Positions 42,852-50,761 of a stretch of DNA of 51,278 nt are shown in pieces. Both the position numbers and the translations under genes were made by a program. Under the pieces are notes generated by a model, which was not told the origin of the DNA, made no database searches, and saw only the letters and a program-made list of their open reading frames with translations. The first letter of the stretch is position 1; each line of letters starts with the position of its first letter. The DNA comes from Paenarthrobacter ureafaciens (GTDB lineage: Bacteria > Actinomycetota > Actinomycetes > Actinomycetales > Micrococcaceae): assembly GCF_004028095.1 (NCBI RefSeq), contig NZ_SBHM01000004.1, positions 1-51,278 on the forward strand. Direction: 5' to 3'.

Positions 42852-42857
42852 CCTAGG
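42852..42857. repeat. Third CCTAGG copy, right boundary of the nested insertions
   Basis: This copy contains the CTAG that borders the right end of the IS1182-family element. Removing both elements would restore a single CCTAGG between the unknown gene and the lysozyme-like gene. Confidence 0.75.
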
Positions 42858-42878
42858 CCTGCTGCCTGAACCTGTCGC

Positions 42879-43721
42879 CTAGGTGGTGGGGGCTGACACC
42901 GTGATGGTCACACCGTCCGATGCCGCCGCAGAGTCGGTCCAGCCTTTGCGCTGTTCCCTGTTCCAGGTCCGGCCGGCCGCATCAACCTGGGTAATCGACA
43001 GTGCCTTGGCATTGGCCACGGCCCAATGGGCCACAGCCCACGCCTGCGGGCCCGTCACCTCAAGGCGCACCGACCGTCCATCGACGCCGGCCACTTGGGT
43101 GCCGAACGCCGTCGTGAGTTCATCCACGACGGCGGCAGGGTCACCGGCCGCTTCCGGCATCCTCAACTCGCAGTCCAACGCTGCTTCGGAATGACCCGTC
43201 AGGGCAGAAGCGAAGGCACGTCCCATGGGTTCATGCTGGGCATACGCGCGCGGGAAGGCCGACCTCTGGACTGCCTGCGCCGCCTGCGTGATTTCCATGC
43301 TTTCGTAGCCGGGAATCTTCACCAGCCCGTCATAGAAAGCATTCGCGGCGTAGGTGGGATCCATGACCTGGGCTTCGGTTCCCCAGCCTTGGGATGGCCT
43401 CTGTTGGAACAGTCCGCGGGAATCCGGGCCGGCCTCATCCCCATAGTTGATATTCCGCAGGCGTGACTCCTGCATCGCCGTTGCCAGGGCAATGCTGGCC
43501 GCGCGCGGAGGCAGACCACGGCGGACGGCCACAGCCGTAATGAGCGCCGTGTTCGCGGTTTGGTCTGTGGCGAGTTCGAAGCTGGCTGAGCCCACCACAG
43601 CGACGCAGCGCTCCGAGACCAGTGTCTCGGAGCGCTGCAGCACGGCGACTATGGCGTAAACGGCGCCGGCCACCAAGGCCAAGGCCAGCACCATGACGAT
43701 GATGCGGCGCAAACGGCGCAC
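42879..43721 (-). CDS. Membrane-anchored lysozyme/transglycosylase-like protein
   Basis: The 280-residue protein has a basic N-terminus and one signal/anchor helix (IIVMVLALALVAGAVYAIVAV), then an exported domain. AASIALATAMQESRLRNINYG and SRGLFQQRPSQGWGT (~85-125) have the look of the lysozyme-like fold, with the Glu of MQES in the catalytic position. FYDGLVKIPGYESMEITQAAQAVQRSAFP matches the family's second half. Similar proteins are common in Micrococcales but uncharacterised. GTG start with AGGAGA 6 nt upstream, 13 bp after dapD, so the two are almost certainly cotranscribed. Its 3' end faces the insertion sequences. Confidence 0.75.
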   Translation of the reverse strand: MRRLRRIIVMVLALALVAGAVYAIVAVLQRSETLVSERCVAVVGSASFELATDQTANTALITAVAVRRGLPPRAASIALATAMQESRLRNINYGDEAGPDSRGLFQQRPSQGWGTEAQVMDPTYAANAFYDGLVKIPGYESMEITQAAQAVQRSAFPRAYAQHEPMGRAFASALTGHSEAALDCELRMPEAAGDPAAVVDELTTAFGTQVAGVDGRSVRLEVTGPQAWAVAHWAVANAKALSITQVDAAGRTWNREQRKGWTDSAAASDGVTITVSAPTT

Positions 43722-43734
43722 AGTTGGTCTCCTG

Positions 43735-44760
43735 CTAGTTGGCGTGCAAAGCCTCGTTCAATTCCACGGTCTGGCCCTTGCGGGGCAGGACCTCGACGCC
43801 ACCGGTGGTGGAGTTGCGGCGGAACAGGAGGTTGGGGACACCGGAAAGCTCCACGGCCTTAATGATCTGGCTGGTGTCCTCGCCGTTCTCGTCCTTGGGG
43901 CCCGGCACGCGGACCCGCGTGCCGGCGGTCACGTAGAGGCCCGCCTCCACCACGGAGTCGTCACCGATGCTGATGCCTACACCCGAGTTGGCGCCCAACA
44001 GGACCCTCTCGCCCAGGGCGATCTTCTCCTTGCCGCCACCGGACAGCGTGCCCATGATGGACGCGCCGCCACCGACGTCGGTGCCGTCGCCGGCCACTAC
44101 GCCTGCGGAGATACGGCCTTCGACCATGGACGTGCCCAGGGTGCCGGCGTTGAAGTTGACGAAGCCTTCGTGCATCACAGTGGTGCCTTCGGCAAGGTGG
44201 GCACCCAAGCGGACGCGGTCGGCGTCGGCGATGCGAACGCCGGTGGGGACGACGTAGTCCACCATGCGGGGGAACTTGTCCACGCCGTAGACCACCACGT
44301 TGCCACGCTTGCGCAGGCGTGCGCGCGTCAGCTCGAAGCCCTCCACGGCGGCCGGTCCGAAGTTGGTCCAGACAACGTTGGGGAGCTTGCCGAAGATTCC
44401 GTCCAGGTTGATGCTGTTCGGCTTGACCAAGCGGTGTGAAAGCAGGTGCAGGCGGAGGTAGGCGTCAGCCGTATCGGCCGGGGCAGCGTCCAAGTCGATC
44501 TGGGCGAACACCACCTTCTGCTCGGTGCCGCGGTCGGCGTCCTTGCCGTCCTCGGCGAGGGCAGTCAGTGCCGGGTCGGCGTTGTCGACGTCCCCCAGGG
44601 TTTCGGCTGCTACGCCCAACGCGGGGGAGGGGTACCAGACATCCAGTACGGTTGCTTCCCCGGAGGCCGAGGTAGCGATCGTGGCGAGGCCGAATCCGTA
44701 AGCTGATCGGTCGTTAACGGACGCGGTTACGGGCACAGCGGAAGAAGCAGTTTCAGTCAT
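43735..44760 (-). CDS. dapD: 2,3,4,5-tetrahydropyridine-2,6-dicarboxylate N-succinyltransferase
   Basis: The 341-residue enzyme succinylates tetrahydrodipicolinate, committing it to the succinylase branch of DAP/lysine synthesis. An N-terminal domain is followed by a left-handed beta-helix of hexapeptide repeats (~160-290: [44 protein letters not shown] in part, [23 protein letters not shown] in part). This is the longer actinobacterial type of DapD, like that of Mycobacterium. The ATG at 44760 lies 7 nt after TAAACT (44768-44773 on the minus strand), suggesting a leaderless mRNA. It is divergent from dapE. Confidence 0.93.
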   Translation of the reverse strand: MTETASSAVPVTASVNDRSAYGFGLATIATSASGEATVLDVWYPSPALGVAAETLGDVDNADPALTALAEDGKDADRGTEQKVVFAQIDLDAAPADTADAYLRLHLLSHRLVKPNSINLDGIFGKLPNVVWTNFGPAAVEGFELTRARLRKRGNVVVYGVDKFPRMVDYVVPTGVRIADADRVRLGAHLAEGTTVMHEGFVNFNAGTLGTSMVEGRISAGVVAGDGTDVGGGASIMGTLSGGGKEKIALGERVLLGANSGVGISIGDDSVVEAGLYVTAGTRVRVPGPKDENGEDTSQIIKAVELSGVPNLLFRRNSTTGGVEVLPRKGQTVELNEALHAN

Positions 44761-44866
44761 GGCCCCAAGTTTAGCTACCGGGCGCGGTGCGGCTGAAACC
44801 CGTTCCAAGGACTGGAGTCGTATTCGCTTGCCTTGCTGCGCCGCGCCGAGCAGTTAAGGTGGAGGG
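44761..44866. promoter_or_regulatory. Divergent dapD/dapE promoter region
   Basis: In 106 bp there is a -10 box for each gene: TAAACT (44768-44773, minus) 7 nt before dapD and TAAGGT (44855-44860, plus) 6 nt before dapE. Both genes therefore look leaderless, and the two promoters are about 80 bp apart and could be co-regulated from the space between. Confidence 0.5.
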
Positions 44867-45991
44867 GTGACCCTGAACTCCGCACCTGCCCTCCTCGACC
44901 TGCGCCAGGACGTCGCTTTACTGACTTCGGCCATTATTGATATCAACAGCGTCTCCGGCAACGAGACCGAACTGGCAGATGCGGTGGAAGCCGCCCTGCG
45001 CGCCCTGCCCCGGTACACAGTGGTGCGCGACGGCGACGCCATCATTGCCCGAACGGAGCTGGGCCGCCCGGAGCGCGTCATCCTCGCAGGCCACTTGGAC
45101 ACCGTCCCGCTTCCCACGGTCCCCGGTTCGCTGGGAACCGTGCCTGCAACCTGGGAGTCGGGGGTCCCCGGCGAGGGCATACTCTTCGGCCGCGGCACCA
45201 CGGATATGAAGGGCGGGGTTGCCGTGCAGCTCGCCTTGGCGGCAACACTGTTCGACGGCGGCCGGGAACCTGACCGGGACGTCACGTTTGTTTTCTACGA
45301 CCACGAGGAAGTGGAGGCCGTCAAGAGCGGCCTTGGCCGGTTGGTACGGAACCACGGCGATCTACTGGACGGCGACTTCGCCATCCTCCTGGAACCCACC
45401 CACGGCACGGTGGAAGGTGGCTGCAACGGCACCAGCCGCTTCGAAGCAACCACGCTGGGAGAAACGGCGCATTCGGCCCGCGCGTGGATGGGCAGCAACG
45501 CCATCCATGCTGCAGCTCCCATCCTTTCCCGGCTGGCTGCCTATGAACCGCGCACCATCAACGTGGACGGTCTCGACTATAGGGAAAGCCTCAACGCCGT
45601 GAAGATCAACGGCGGAACGGCCGGAAACGTCATCCCGGACCGCTGCGTGGTGGAGATCAACTACCGTTTTGCGCCGGACAAGACTCCGGATGAAGCCGAA
45701 GCCCACGTGCGGGAACTGCTGGAAGGCTTCGAGGTCGTCCGTACCGACGCCGCAGCTGGTGCGCGTCCCGGCCTGAACCACCCCGCCGCAGCGTCCTTCG
45801 TGGCCGCAGTGGGAGCCGAGCCGAAGCCCAAATACGGCTGGACCGACGTCGCGCGCTTCAGTGAGTTGGGCATCCCGGCGGTGAACTTCGGACCCGGAGA
45901 CCCGCTGCTGGCGCACAAGGACAATGAACACGTCGACGCCGATGCCATCCGTGAGTGCCTGCGTGCCCTGAGGACGTGGCTGGGTCAGTAG
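44867..45991 (+). CDS. dapE: Succinyl-diaminopimelate desuccinylase
   Basis: The 374-residue M20-family metallohydrolase removes succinate from N-succinyl-LL-DAP. Metal ligands and catalytic residues: LAGHLDTVPLPTVPG (His/Asp ~82-84), FGRGTTDMKGGVAVQLA (bridging Asp ~113), FYDHEEVEAVKSGLG (catalytic Glu-Glu ~153), LLEPTHGTVEGGCNGT (~185) and LAHKDNEHVDAD with the last His near the C-terminus. The dimerisation domain covers ~200-300 (ETAHSARAWMGSNAIHAAAP). GTG start; GGAGGG abuts the GTG too closely to be a normal ribosome site. With dapC and dapD in this window it completes three consecutive late steps. Confidence 0.92.
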   Translation: MTLNSAPALLDLRQDVALLTSAIIDINSVSGNETELADAVEAALRALPRYTVVRDGDAIIARTELGRPERVILAGHLDTVPLPTVPGSLGTVPATWESGVPGEGILFGRGTTDMKGGVAVQLALAATLFDGGREPDRDVTFVFYDHEEVEAVKSGLGRLVRNHGDLLDGDFAILLEPTHGTVEGGCNGTSRFEATTLGETAHSARAWMGSNAIHAAAPILSRLAAYEPRTINVDGLDYRESLNAVKINGGTAGNVIPDRCVVEINYRFAPDKTPDEAEAHVRELLEGFEVVRTDAAAGARPGLNHPAAASFVAAVGAEPKPKYGWTDVARFSELGIPAVNFGPGDPLLAHKDNEHVDADAIRECLRALRTWLGQ

Positions 45992-46001
45992 CCCCGACGC
46001 A

Positions 46002-46041
46002 AAAGAAGAGGTCCGCAGCCCCATGGCTGCGGACCTCTTCT
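46002..46041. terminator. Bidirectional terminator between dapE and gluD
   Basis: A perfect 18-bp stem (46002-46019 with 46024-46041) with a CCAT loop is followed by GTTCT on the plus strand and by TTTTGCG on the minus strand. It separates convergent genes. Confidence 0.9.
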
Positions 46042-46057
46042 TGTTCTCTGGTGCCCT

Positions 46058-46951
46058 TTACTTCTTGCCCGGCCCCTCGACGGAATCGTCGGCGACGGGA
46101 TCGTTGCCGCCCACGATGAGGCCTGTCCGGAGGCTGGGTGCTGCCACACCGCCCGCGGCCTTCTTGGAGCCGCGGCGTTCGATCCAGATCGCGATCCGGG
46201 AGACCGTGAGGTTGATCAGGATGTAAATCGCAGCGCCCACGAAGAACGCGGGGAACAGGAAGTCCGGACCCAGGAAGTCAGCCATGATCTGGATCTTCCG
46301 GAGCAGTTCCTCGTAGCCCACGATGTAGCCGAGCGACGTGTCCTTCAGGAGCACGACGAGCTGCGCCACCAAGGACGGCAACATGCGGCGTACAGCCTGC
46401 GGGAATTCGATAATCATGCGCGACTGGAAGCTGCGCAGGCCGATGGCCAGGCCGGCTTCACGTTGGCCCTTGGGCAGCGACTGGATGCCTGCACGCAGGA
46501 TCTCGGCGAAGATGGCGGCGTTGTAGAGCACCAGGCCCACAACCACCGCTTGGAACTGTCCGGTGGCGAACACCAGCAGGACGAACAACATCATGAGGAC
46601 GACCGGCATGCCGCGGAGGAACTCGAGGACCACCTGCGTCGGAATCCGAACCCACGGGATCAATGAGATTCTCAGGAGGCAGAGCGCAATTCCCAGCGGA
46701 AAGGCAATGATCGCTGCCACGGCCGCCGCGGTCAGCGTGGAGATGATGCCCTGGCCGATCAGGTTCCAGACATCCGGCGCCATGGGACCGTAGAAGATTT
46801 CCCAGCGGTCGGCGTCGAAAATGCCCTGCTGCGCAAGCGTGATGACGGCGATGGCCAGCACGCCAAGGATCAGGACGATCCCGGCCGCCGAACCGATGAG
46901 CGAGTAGAGGCGGGCCTTGGGCCCCGGGACGTCGTAAAGGACCGAGGTCAT
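46058..46951 (-). CDS. gluD: Glutamate ABC importer, permease subunit GluD
   Basis: The 297-residue His/Glu/Gln/Arg/opine-type permease has helices LIGSAAGIVLILGVLAIAVITLA, TLTAAAVAAIIAFPLGIALCLL, MPVVLMMLFVLLVFATG and LFPAFFVGAAIYILINLTV. The EAA-like loop is EILRAGIQSLPKGQREAGLAIGL (~175-197), and LRGMPVVLMM is the conserved HisM-family stretch. The C-terminal ~45 residues are a variable cytoplasmic tail. It overlaps gluC by 4 bp and is the last gene of the gluABCD operon. Confidence 0.9.
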   Translation of the reverse strand: MTSVLYDVPGPKARLYSLIGSAAGIVLILGVLAIAVITLAQQGIFDADRWEIFYGPMAPDVWNLIGQGIISTLTAAAVAAIIAFPLGIALCLLRISLIPWVRIPTQVVLEFLRGMPVVLMMLFVLLVFATGQFQAVVVGLVLYNAAIFAEILRAGIQSLPKGQREAGLAIGLRSFQSRMIIEFPQAVRRMLPSLVAQLVVLLKDTSLGYIVGYEELLRKIQIMADFLGPDFLFPAFFVGAAIYILINLTVSRIAIWIERRGSKKAAGGVAAPSLRTGLIVGGNDPVADDSVEGPGKK

Positions 46952-47598
46952 CGGGCAATCGCCACCTTTCGTTCAACAAAGTGCGCCAGGAGGCCCAAAG
47001 GAACCGTGATGAGGAGGTAGAAGAACGCCACCCCGAGCAGGATCCAAAGGACCTGGTTGCCGTAGTCATTGGAGAGCTGGCGGCCGTAGCCGAACAACTC
47101 GAGGACGAAGAAGGCGCCGGCAACCGAAGAGTTCTTGACCAAGGCGATCAGGATGTTGATCAAGGGCGGAACCACGGTGCGGACAGCCTGGGGCAGGACG
47201 ATGAAGCCCAAAACCTGGGTGAAGGTCATGCCGACGCTTCGGGCTGCTTCTGCCTGTCCCACCGGAACACTGTTAACGCCGGAACGGACGGCTTCGGCGA
47301 TGAAGGCGGCCGTGTAGCTGCTCAGTGCGATGATGGCGGCGACTTCGAATTGGTCGAACTTCACTCCCAGCCTGGGGAGGACGATTGCGGAGAAGAAGAA
47401 GATGATCGTCAGTGGCGTGTTCCGGGCGACTTCCACGTAGAACATGCTGAAGCCGCGGAGCGCAGCAACGGGCGAGACCCTCATGGCCGCGAGGATGGTT
47501 CCTACGACGAGGGCGATGATTCCTGAGATGACGGAGAGGTAGAGGGTGCGGAGAAATCCGTCCCAGTATTGGGGGAGGCTTGCTATGACGGCGTCCAT
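46948..47598 (-). CDS. gluC: Glutamate ABC importer, permease subunit GluC
   Basis: The 216-residue permease has the family N-terminus YWDGFLRTLYLSVISGIIALVVG, the VARNTPLTIIFFFSAIVLPRLG segment (RNTPLL..L motif) and the EAA-like loop VRSGVNSVPVGQAEAARSVGM (~110-130). It forms the channel heterodimer with GluD. It follows gluB by 96 bp, with a 13-bp-stem hairpin in the gap that likely lowers its expression relative to gluB. Confidence 0.9.
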   Translation of the reverse strand: MDAVIASLPQYWDGFLRTLYLSVISGIIALVVGTILAAMRVSPVAALRGFSMFYVEVARNTPLTIIFFFSAIVLPRLGVKFDQFEVAAIIALSSYTAAFIAEAVRSGVNSVPVGQAEAARSVGMTFTQVLGFIVLPQAVRTVVPPLINILIALVKNSSVAGAFFVLELFGYGRQLSNDYGNQVLWILLGVAFFYLLITVPLGLLAHFVERKVAIAR

Positions 47599-47647
47599 GG
47601 CTTCCTTTTGCTGCAGCTGATCACGGAACAGGGTCCTGGTTCAGGAA

Positions 47648-47679
47648 CTGCCGCCGTCCCATGGGAGGGACGGCGGCAG
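47648..47679 (-). terminator. Intercistronic hairpin between gluB and gluC
   Basis: A perfect 13-bp stem (CTGCCGCCGTCCC with its complement, 47648-47660 and 47667-47679) with a 6-nt loop lies just after the gluB stop. No T-tract follows in the reading direction. It probably attenuates read-through and stabilises gluB mRNA. Confidence 0.7.
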
Positions 47680-47694
47680 CTGCTGGACTGACTG

Positions 47695-48573
47695 CTAGTA
47701 GCGGTCGACGGCCGGAAGCTCAGGTGCGGTCTTGATGACCTTGCCTGCCGTAGCTTCCCAAGCCTTCTTGTAGTCGCCGTCCTTCTGGATGGCTTCAAGC
47801 TGGTCGTTGATCCAGTTGCGGAAAACCGTGTCGTCCTTCTTCAGGCCGATGCCGTAAGGCTCCTTGGTGAAGGTTTCATCCGAGGCGAGCTTGAAGGCAT
47901 CCGGTTCCTTGTCCACGTAACCGGCCAGGATGACGTTGTCGGTGGTCACGGCGACAACCTGCTTGTTGCGCAGCGGCTCGAGGCAAGCGGTGTAGGTAGC
48001 GGCCGGAACAACTTCAGCACCGTACTTTTCGGCGATGGTCTTGGCAGGGGTGGAACCAGTGACGGAGCAGACCTTCTTGCCCTTGACGTCCTCCGGCTTG
48101 GTGATGGAGTTGTCGTCCTTGTTGACCAGCAGTGCCTGGCCGGCTTCGTAGTACGGGCCAGCGAAGGAGACCTTTTCCTTGCGGGCGTCGTTGATGGTGT
48201 ACGTGGCGATGACCAGGTCAACGCGGCCCTGCTCGATGAACGATTCGCGGTTCTGCGAAACGGTCTCGACCCATTCGATCTTGTCTGCCGGGATGCCCAG
48301 CTTGACGGCGATTGCCTTGCCGATTTCAACGTCGAAACCGACCGGCTTGCCGTCAAGGCCCTTCTGGCCGAAGAGCGGCTGGTCGAACTTGGTACCGATG
48401 GTGATCTTCTGTGCCTTGTTGAGCTTCTCCATGGTGGTGCCTGCTTCGAAGCTCGCAGACGCTACGGGGGGAGTCGTCGAGCTCCCGCCGCCACCGCAGG
48501 CGCTCAGCGAGAGGGCAAGCGCAGCCGATGCGGCAACCAGGAGTGACTTCCTCCGGGTAATCAGAGACTTCAT
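47695..48573 (-). CDS. gluB: Glutamate-binding lipoprotein GluB
   Basis: The 292-residue family 3 solute-binding lipoprotein has a basic N-terminus with RRKSLLVAASAALALSLSAC (lipobox LSAC, Cys ~26). ITIGTKFDQPLFGQKGLDGKPVGFDVEIGKAIA (in two parts) is the SBP_bac_3 start, EWVETVSQNRESFIEQGRVDLVIATYTIN the ligand-loop region, and YGIGLKKDDTVFRNWINDQLEAIQ the C-terminal signature. Close in design to GluB of Corynebacterium. It is followed by a hairpin. Confidence 0.92.
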   Translation of the reverse strand: MKSLITRRKSLLVAASAALALSLSACGGGGSSTTPPVASASFEAGTTMEKLNKAQKITIGTKFDQPLFGQKGLDGKPVGFDVEIGKAIAVKLGIPADKIEWVETVSQNRESFIEQGRVDLVIATYTINDARKEKVSFAGPYYEAGQALLVNKDDNSITKPEDVKGKKVCSVTGSTPAKTIAEKYGAEVVPAATYTACLEPLRNKQVVAVTTDNVILAGYVDKEPDAFKLASDETFTKEPYGIGLKKDDTVFRNWINDQLEAIQKDGDYKKAWEATAGKVIKTAPELPAVDRY

Positions 48574-48649
48574 GACGTTCCTTTCAGTGGATGGCCGGTG
48601 TACGGCCGGGGGTGCGATTCCTGGTGGCCAGGGTGAAGGCCGTCAGGAG

Positions 48650-49405
48650 CTAGTGGGTCAGGAGTTTGGACAGGAAGTCCTTGGCCCGGTTGCTCTGCGG
48701 GTTCGTGAAGAATTCCTCAGGCTTGGCGTCTTCGACGATCTGTCCGTCCGCCATGAACACAACGCGGTCGGCTGCCTTGCGCGCGAAGCCCATCTCGTGG
48801 GTGACCACGATCATCGTCATGCCTTCCTTGGCCAACTGGATCATGACATCGAGGACCTCGTTGATCATTTCCGGATCGAGCGCGGAGGTGGGCTCATCGA
48901 AGAGCATCACCTTGGGCTTCATCGCCAGGGCCCGGGCGATGGCCACACGCTGCTGCTGGCCGCCGGAGAGCTGCGCAGGAAGCTTCGGTGCCTGATGCCC
49001 GACGCCGACGCGCTCCAGGAGGGCCATGGCTTCGCGTTCGGCCGTACCCTTCGCGACGCCCTTGACTTTGATGGGACCCAGCGTGACGTTCTCGAGGATC
49101 GTCTTGTGGGCGAAGAGGTTGAAGGACTGGAAGACCATGCCGACGTCGGCACGGAGGTGGGCCAGTTCCTTGCCCTCTTCGGGGAGCTTCTTTCCGTCGA
49201 TCGAGATCTCGCCGTCGTCGATCGTTTCCAAACGGTTGATGGCACGGCACAACGTGGACTTACCGGAGCCGGAGGGTCCGATGACCACTACAACTTCACC
49301 CTTCTTGACCTGAAGGTTGATGTCTTTGAGGACGTGCAATTGACCGTAATGCTTGTTGACGCTGTTCAGGGAGACGAGCGCATCGCCGGGCACTTGAGTA
49401 GTCAT
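48650..49405 (-). CDS. gluA: Glutamate ABC importer, ATP-binding subunit GluA
   Basis: The 251-residue ATPase shows all motifs of the polar amino acid importer family: Walker [21 protein letters not shown] (~40), Q-loop [19 protein letters not shown], signature [15 protein letters not shown] (~145), Walker [16 protein letters not shown] (~165) and switch [13 protein letters not shown]. Gene order gluA-gluB-gluC-gluD on the minus strand matches the corynebacterial glutamate system. TAGATT (49412-49417 on the minus strand) ends 6 nt before the ATG with no Shine-Dalgarno, so the operon mRNA is probably leaderless. Confidence 0.93.
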   Translation of the reverse strand: MTTQVPGDALVSLNSVNKHYGQLHVLKDINLQVKKGEVVVVIGPSGSGKSTLCRAINRLETIDDGEISIDGKKLPEEGKELAHLRADVGMVFQSFNLFAHKTILENVTLGPIKVKGVAKGTAEREAMALLERVGVGHQAPKLPAQLSGGQQQRVAIARALAMKPKVMLFDEPTSALDPEMINEVLDVMIQLAKEGMTMIVVTHEMGFARKAADRVVFMADGQIVEDAKPEEFFTNPQSNRAKDFLSKLLTH

Positions 49406-49568
49406 AGCTTGAATCTAGCGAACTACGCAGCAATTATGACCACGATCACGGCAACTTCTTTGAGATCGTGACTGAACAGAAACCTGTTTTTCAGCCGGAT
49501 ATGAGACTGCAATGCGAGCTTGTGCGCCAAGTGCGGATACTCGCATTCTTAGGCGTTAGCCTTGGGCA
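49406..49568. promoter_or_regulatory. Divergent gluA/LOG promoter region with an inverted repeat
   Basis: The 163 bp hold TAGATT for gluA (49412-49417, minus) and TAGCCT (49557-49562, plus) 6 nt before the LOG-family ATG. An inverted repeat with 7-bp arms, CACGATC and GATCGTG (49441-49447 and 49464-49470), lies upstream of the gluA -10 box and could be an operator for nitrogen or carbon control. Confidence 0.5.
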
Positions 49569-50402
49569 ATGAGTATCAGCCAGCATCCAGTTCCCAACCC
49601 CGACGCCAACGGCCGAGGGGGGAGCAACGCGGCGCTTCCTTCCGCGGCAGCGCCGGCCAAGCATAAAGGCCCCCTGGAACTGCGGCGTAAACAGGCAGAT
49701 ACCGGAATGTCGGACCAGCACCTGCTGGATACAAGCGGCGCCGGACAGTTCATCCATACCGACCCCTGGCGGGTACTGCGCATCCAAAGCGAGTTCGTAG
49801 AGGGCTTTGGGGCTTTGGCCGACATCGGGCCCGCTGTCAGTGTCTTTGGTTCCGCCCGCACCAAGCCGGGCACAGAGTTCTATGAGATGGCAGTGGACGT
49901 GGGACGCAAGCTGGCCGAAGCCGGCGTAGCCGTCATCACGGGCGGTGGCCCGGGTTCCATGGAAGCTGCCAACAAAGGAGCCGTGGAGGGCAACGGCGTT
50001 TCCGTCGGTTTGGGGATCGAGCTGCCGTTCGAACAGGGGCTGAATCCTTGGGTGGACCTCGGCATCAACTTCAGGTATTTCTTCGCCCGGAAGACGATGT
50101 TCGTCAAGTACGCCCAAGGCTTCGTAGTGCTTCCGGGCGGCCTGGGAACCCTCGATGAGCTGTTCGAGGCCATGGTGCTGGTCCAGACGCGCAAAGTGAC
50201 CTCATTCCCGATCGTCCTTTTGGGCGTCCGGTTCTGGGGCCCGATGATCGAGTGGATCCGTGACACGCTGGTGGCCGAGGGCATGGTGTCGGAAAAGGAC
50301 CTTGACCTGATCCAGTTGGTGGATGACCCCGCAGACGCGGTACACCGTGTGCTTCACGGCGAACCCCTGCCCACGCCGACGGGGGAGCAACGCCCGGAGT
50401 AG
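49569..50402 (+). CDS. LOG-family protein (TIGR00730 Rossmann fold)
   Basis: The 277-residue protein has a Rossmann-like core with the LOG signatures VITGGGPGSMEAANKGA (~118-134) and LPGGLGTLDELFEAM (~193-207). LOG proteins are cytokinin-riboside-monophosphate phosphoribohydrolases in plants and some actinobacteria; others are nucleotide 5'-monophosphate nucleosidases. The ~75-residue N-terminal extension is Ser/Ala-rich and then predicted helical, as in the longer actinobacterial subgroup. The ATG lies 6 nt after TAGCCT and lacks a Shine-Dalgarno. It is 26 bp upstream of the DivIVA-domain gene, likely one operon. Confidence 0.85.
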   Translation: MSISQHPVPNPDANGRGGSNAALPSAAAPAKHKGPLELRRKQADTGMSDQHLLDTSGAGQFIHTDPWRVLRIQSEFVEGFGALADIGPAVSVFGSARTKPGTEFYEMAVDVGRKLAEAGVAVITGGGPGSMEAANKGAVEGNGVSVGLGIELPFEQGLNPWVDLGINFRYFFARKTMFVKYAQGFVVLPGGLGTLDELFEAMVLVQTRKVTSFPIVLLGVRFWGPMIEWIRDTLVAEGMVSEKDLDLIQLVDDPADAVHRVLHGEPLPTPTGEQRPE

Positions 50403-50428
50403 GCAACTGCTTCTGGCACGATGGTGCT

Positions 50429-50761
50429 GTGAGCTCTTTTCTGGTACTTTTCGCGATCGTCCTCGTCGGGGCAGCTCTGTATTTCGGAGCCGGAATCGTC
50501 CGGGGCCGCTCGATGGGAGCCGGCTTGGACGAACCAACCCCCAACCTGCCGCCCGTCCTCCTGCCGGAGCAACCGGGCGCAGCCGACGTGGACAACGTTC
50601 GTTTTGGGCTCGGCCTTCGCGGATACCGGATGGACCAGGTAGACCAGGTCCTGGACCAACTAAGGGACCAGTTGCTGGAAAAGGACCGCGAAATTGAGCG
50701 ACTGCGGGATCAGCTGAAGTCGCAGGCCGAGGGTGGCGAAAACCTGAGGGCCACGCAGTGA
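50429..50761 (+). CDS. Small DivIVA-domain membrane protein
   Basis: The 110-residue protein has one N-terminal transmembrane helix (FLVLFAIVLVGAALYFGAGIV), a Pro-rich linker, then VRFGLGLRGYRMDQVDQVLDQL (~57-78), the DivIVA-domain motif (F....RGY...VD.FL), and a short Glu/Arg/Leu coiled coil. Such proteins may sense membrane curvature or take part in growth at poles or septa. GTG start; its stop overlaps the next GTG (GTGA), so translation is coupled to the mannosyltransferase-like gene. Confidence 0.78.
   Translation: MSSFLVLFAIVLVGAALYFGAGIVRGRSMGAGLDEPTPNLPPVLLPEQPGAADVDNVRFGLGLRGYRMDQVDQVLDQLRDQLLEKDREIERLRDQLKSQAEGGENLRATQ

Larger units (their letters stand above)
41041..42852 (-). mobile_element. 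IS1182-family insertion sequence, ~1.8 kb
   Basis: Inverted ends GAGGGCTGCTGAAC (left) and GAGGCTGCTGAATT (right, reverse complement) differ by a 1-nt gap and are bounded on both sides by CTAG (41037-41040 and 42853-42856), taken as a 4-bp target duplication. One transposase gene fills the minus strand. About 180 bp between the left end and the transposase stop is non-coding and contains a long-range hairpin. The exact end bases are ambiguous by 1-3 nt because the flanking CCTAGG is palindromic. Confidence 0.82.
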
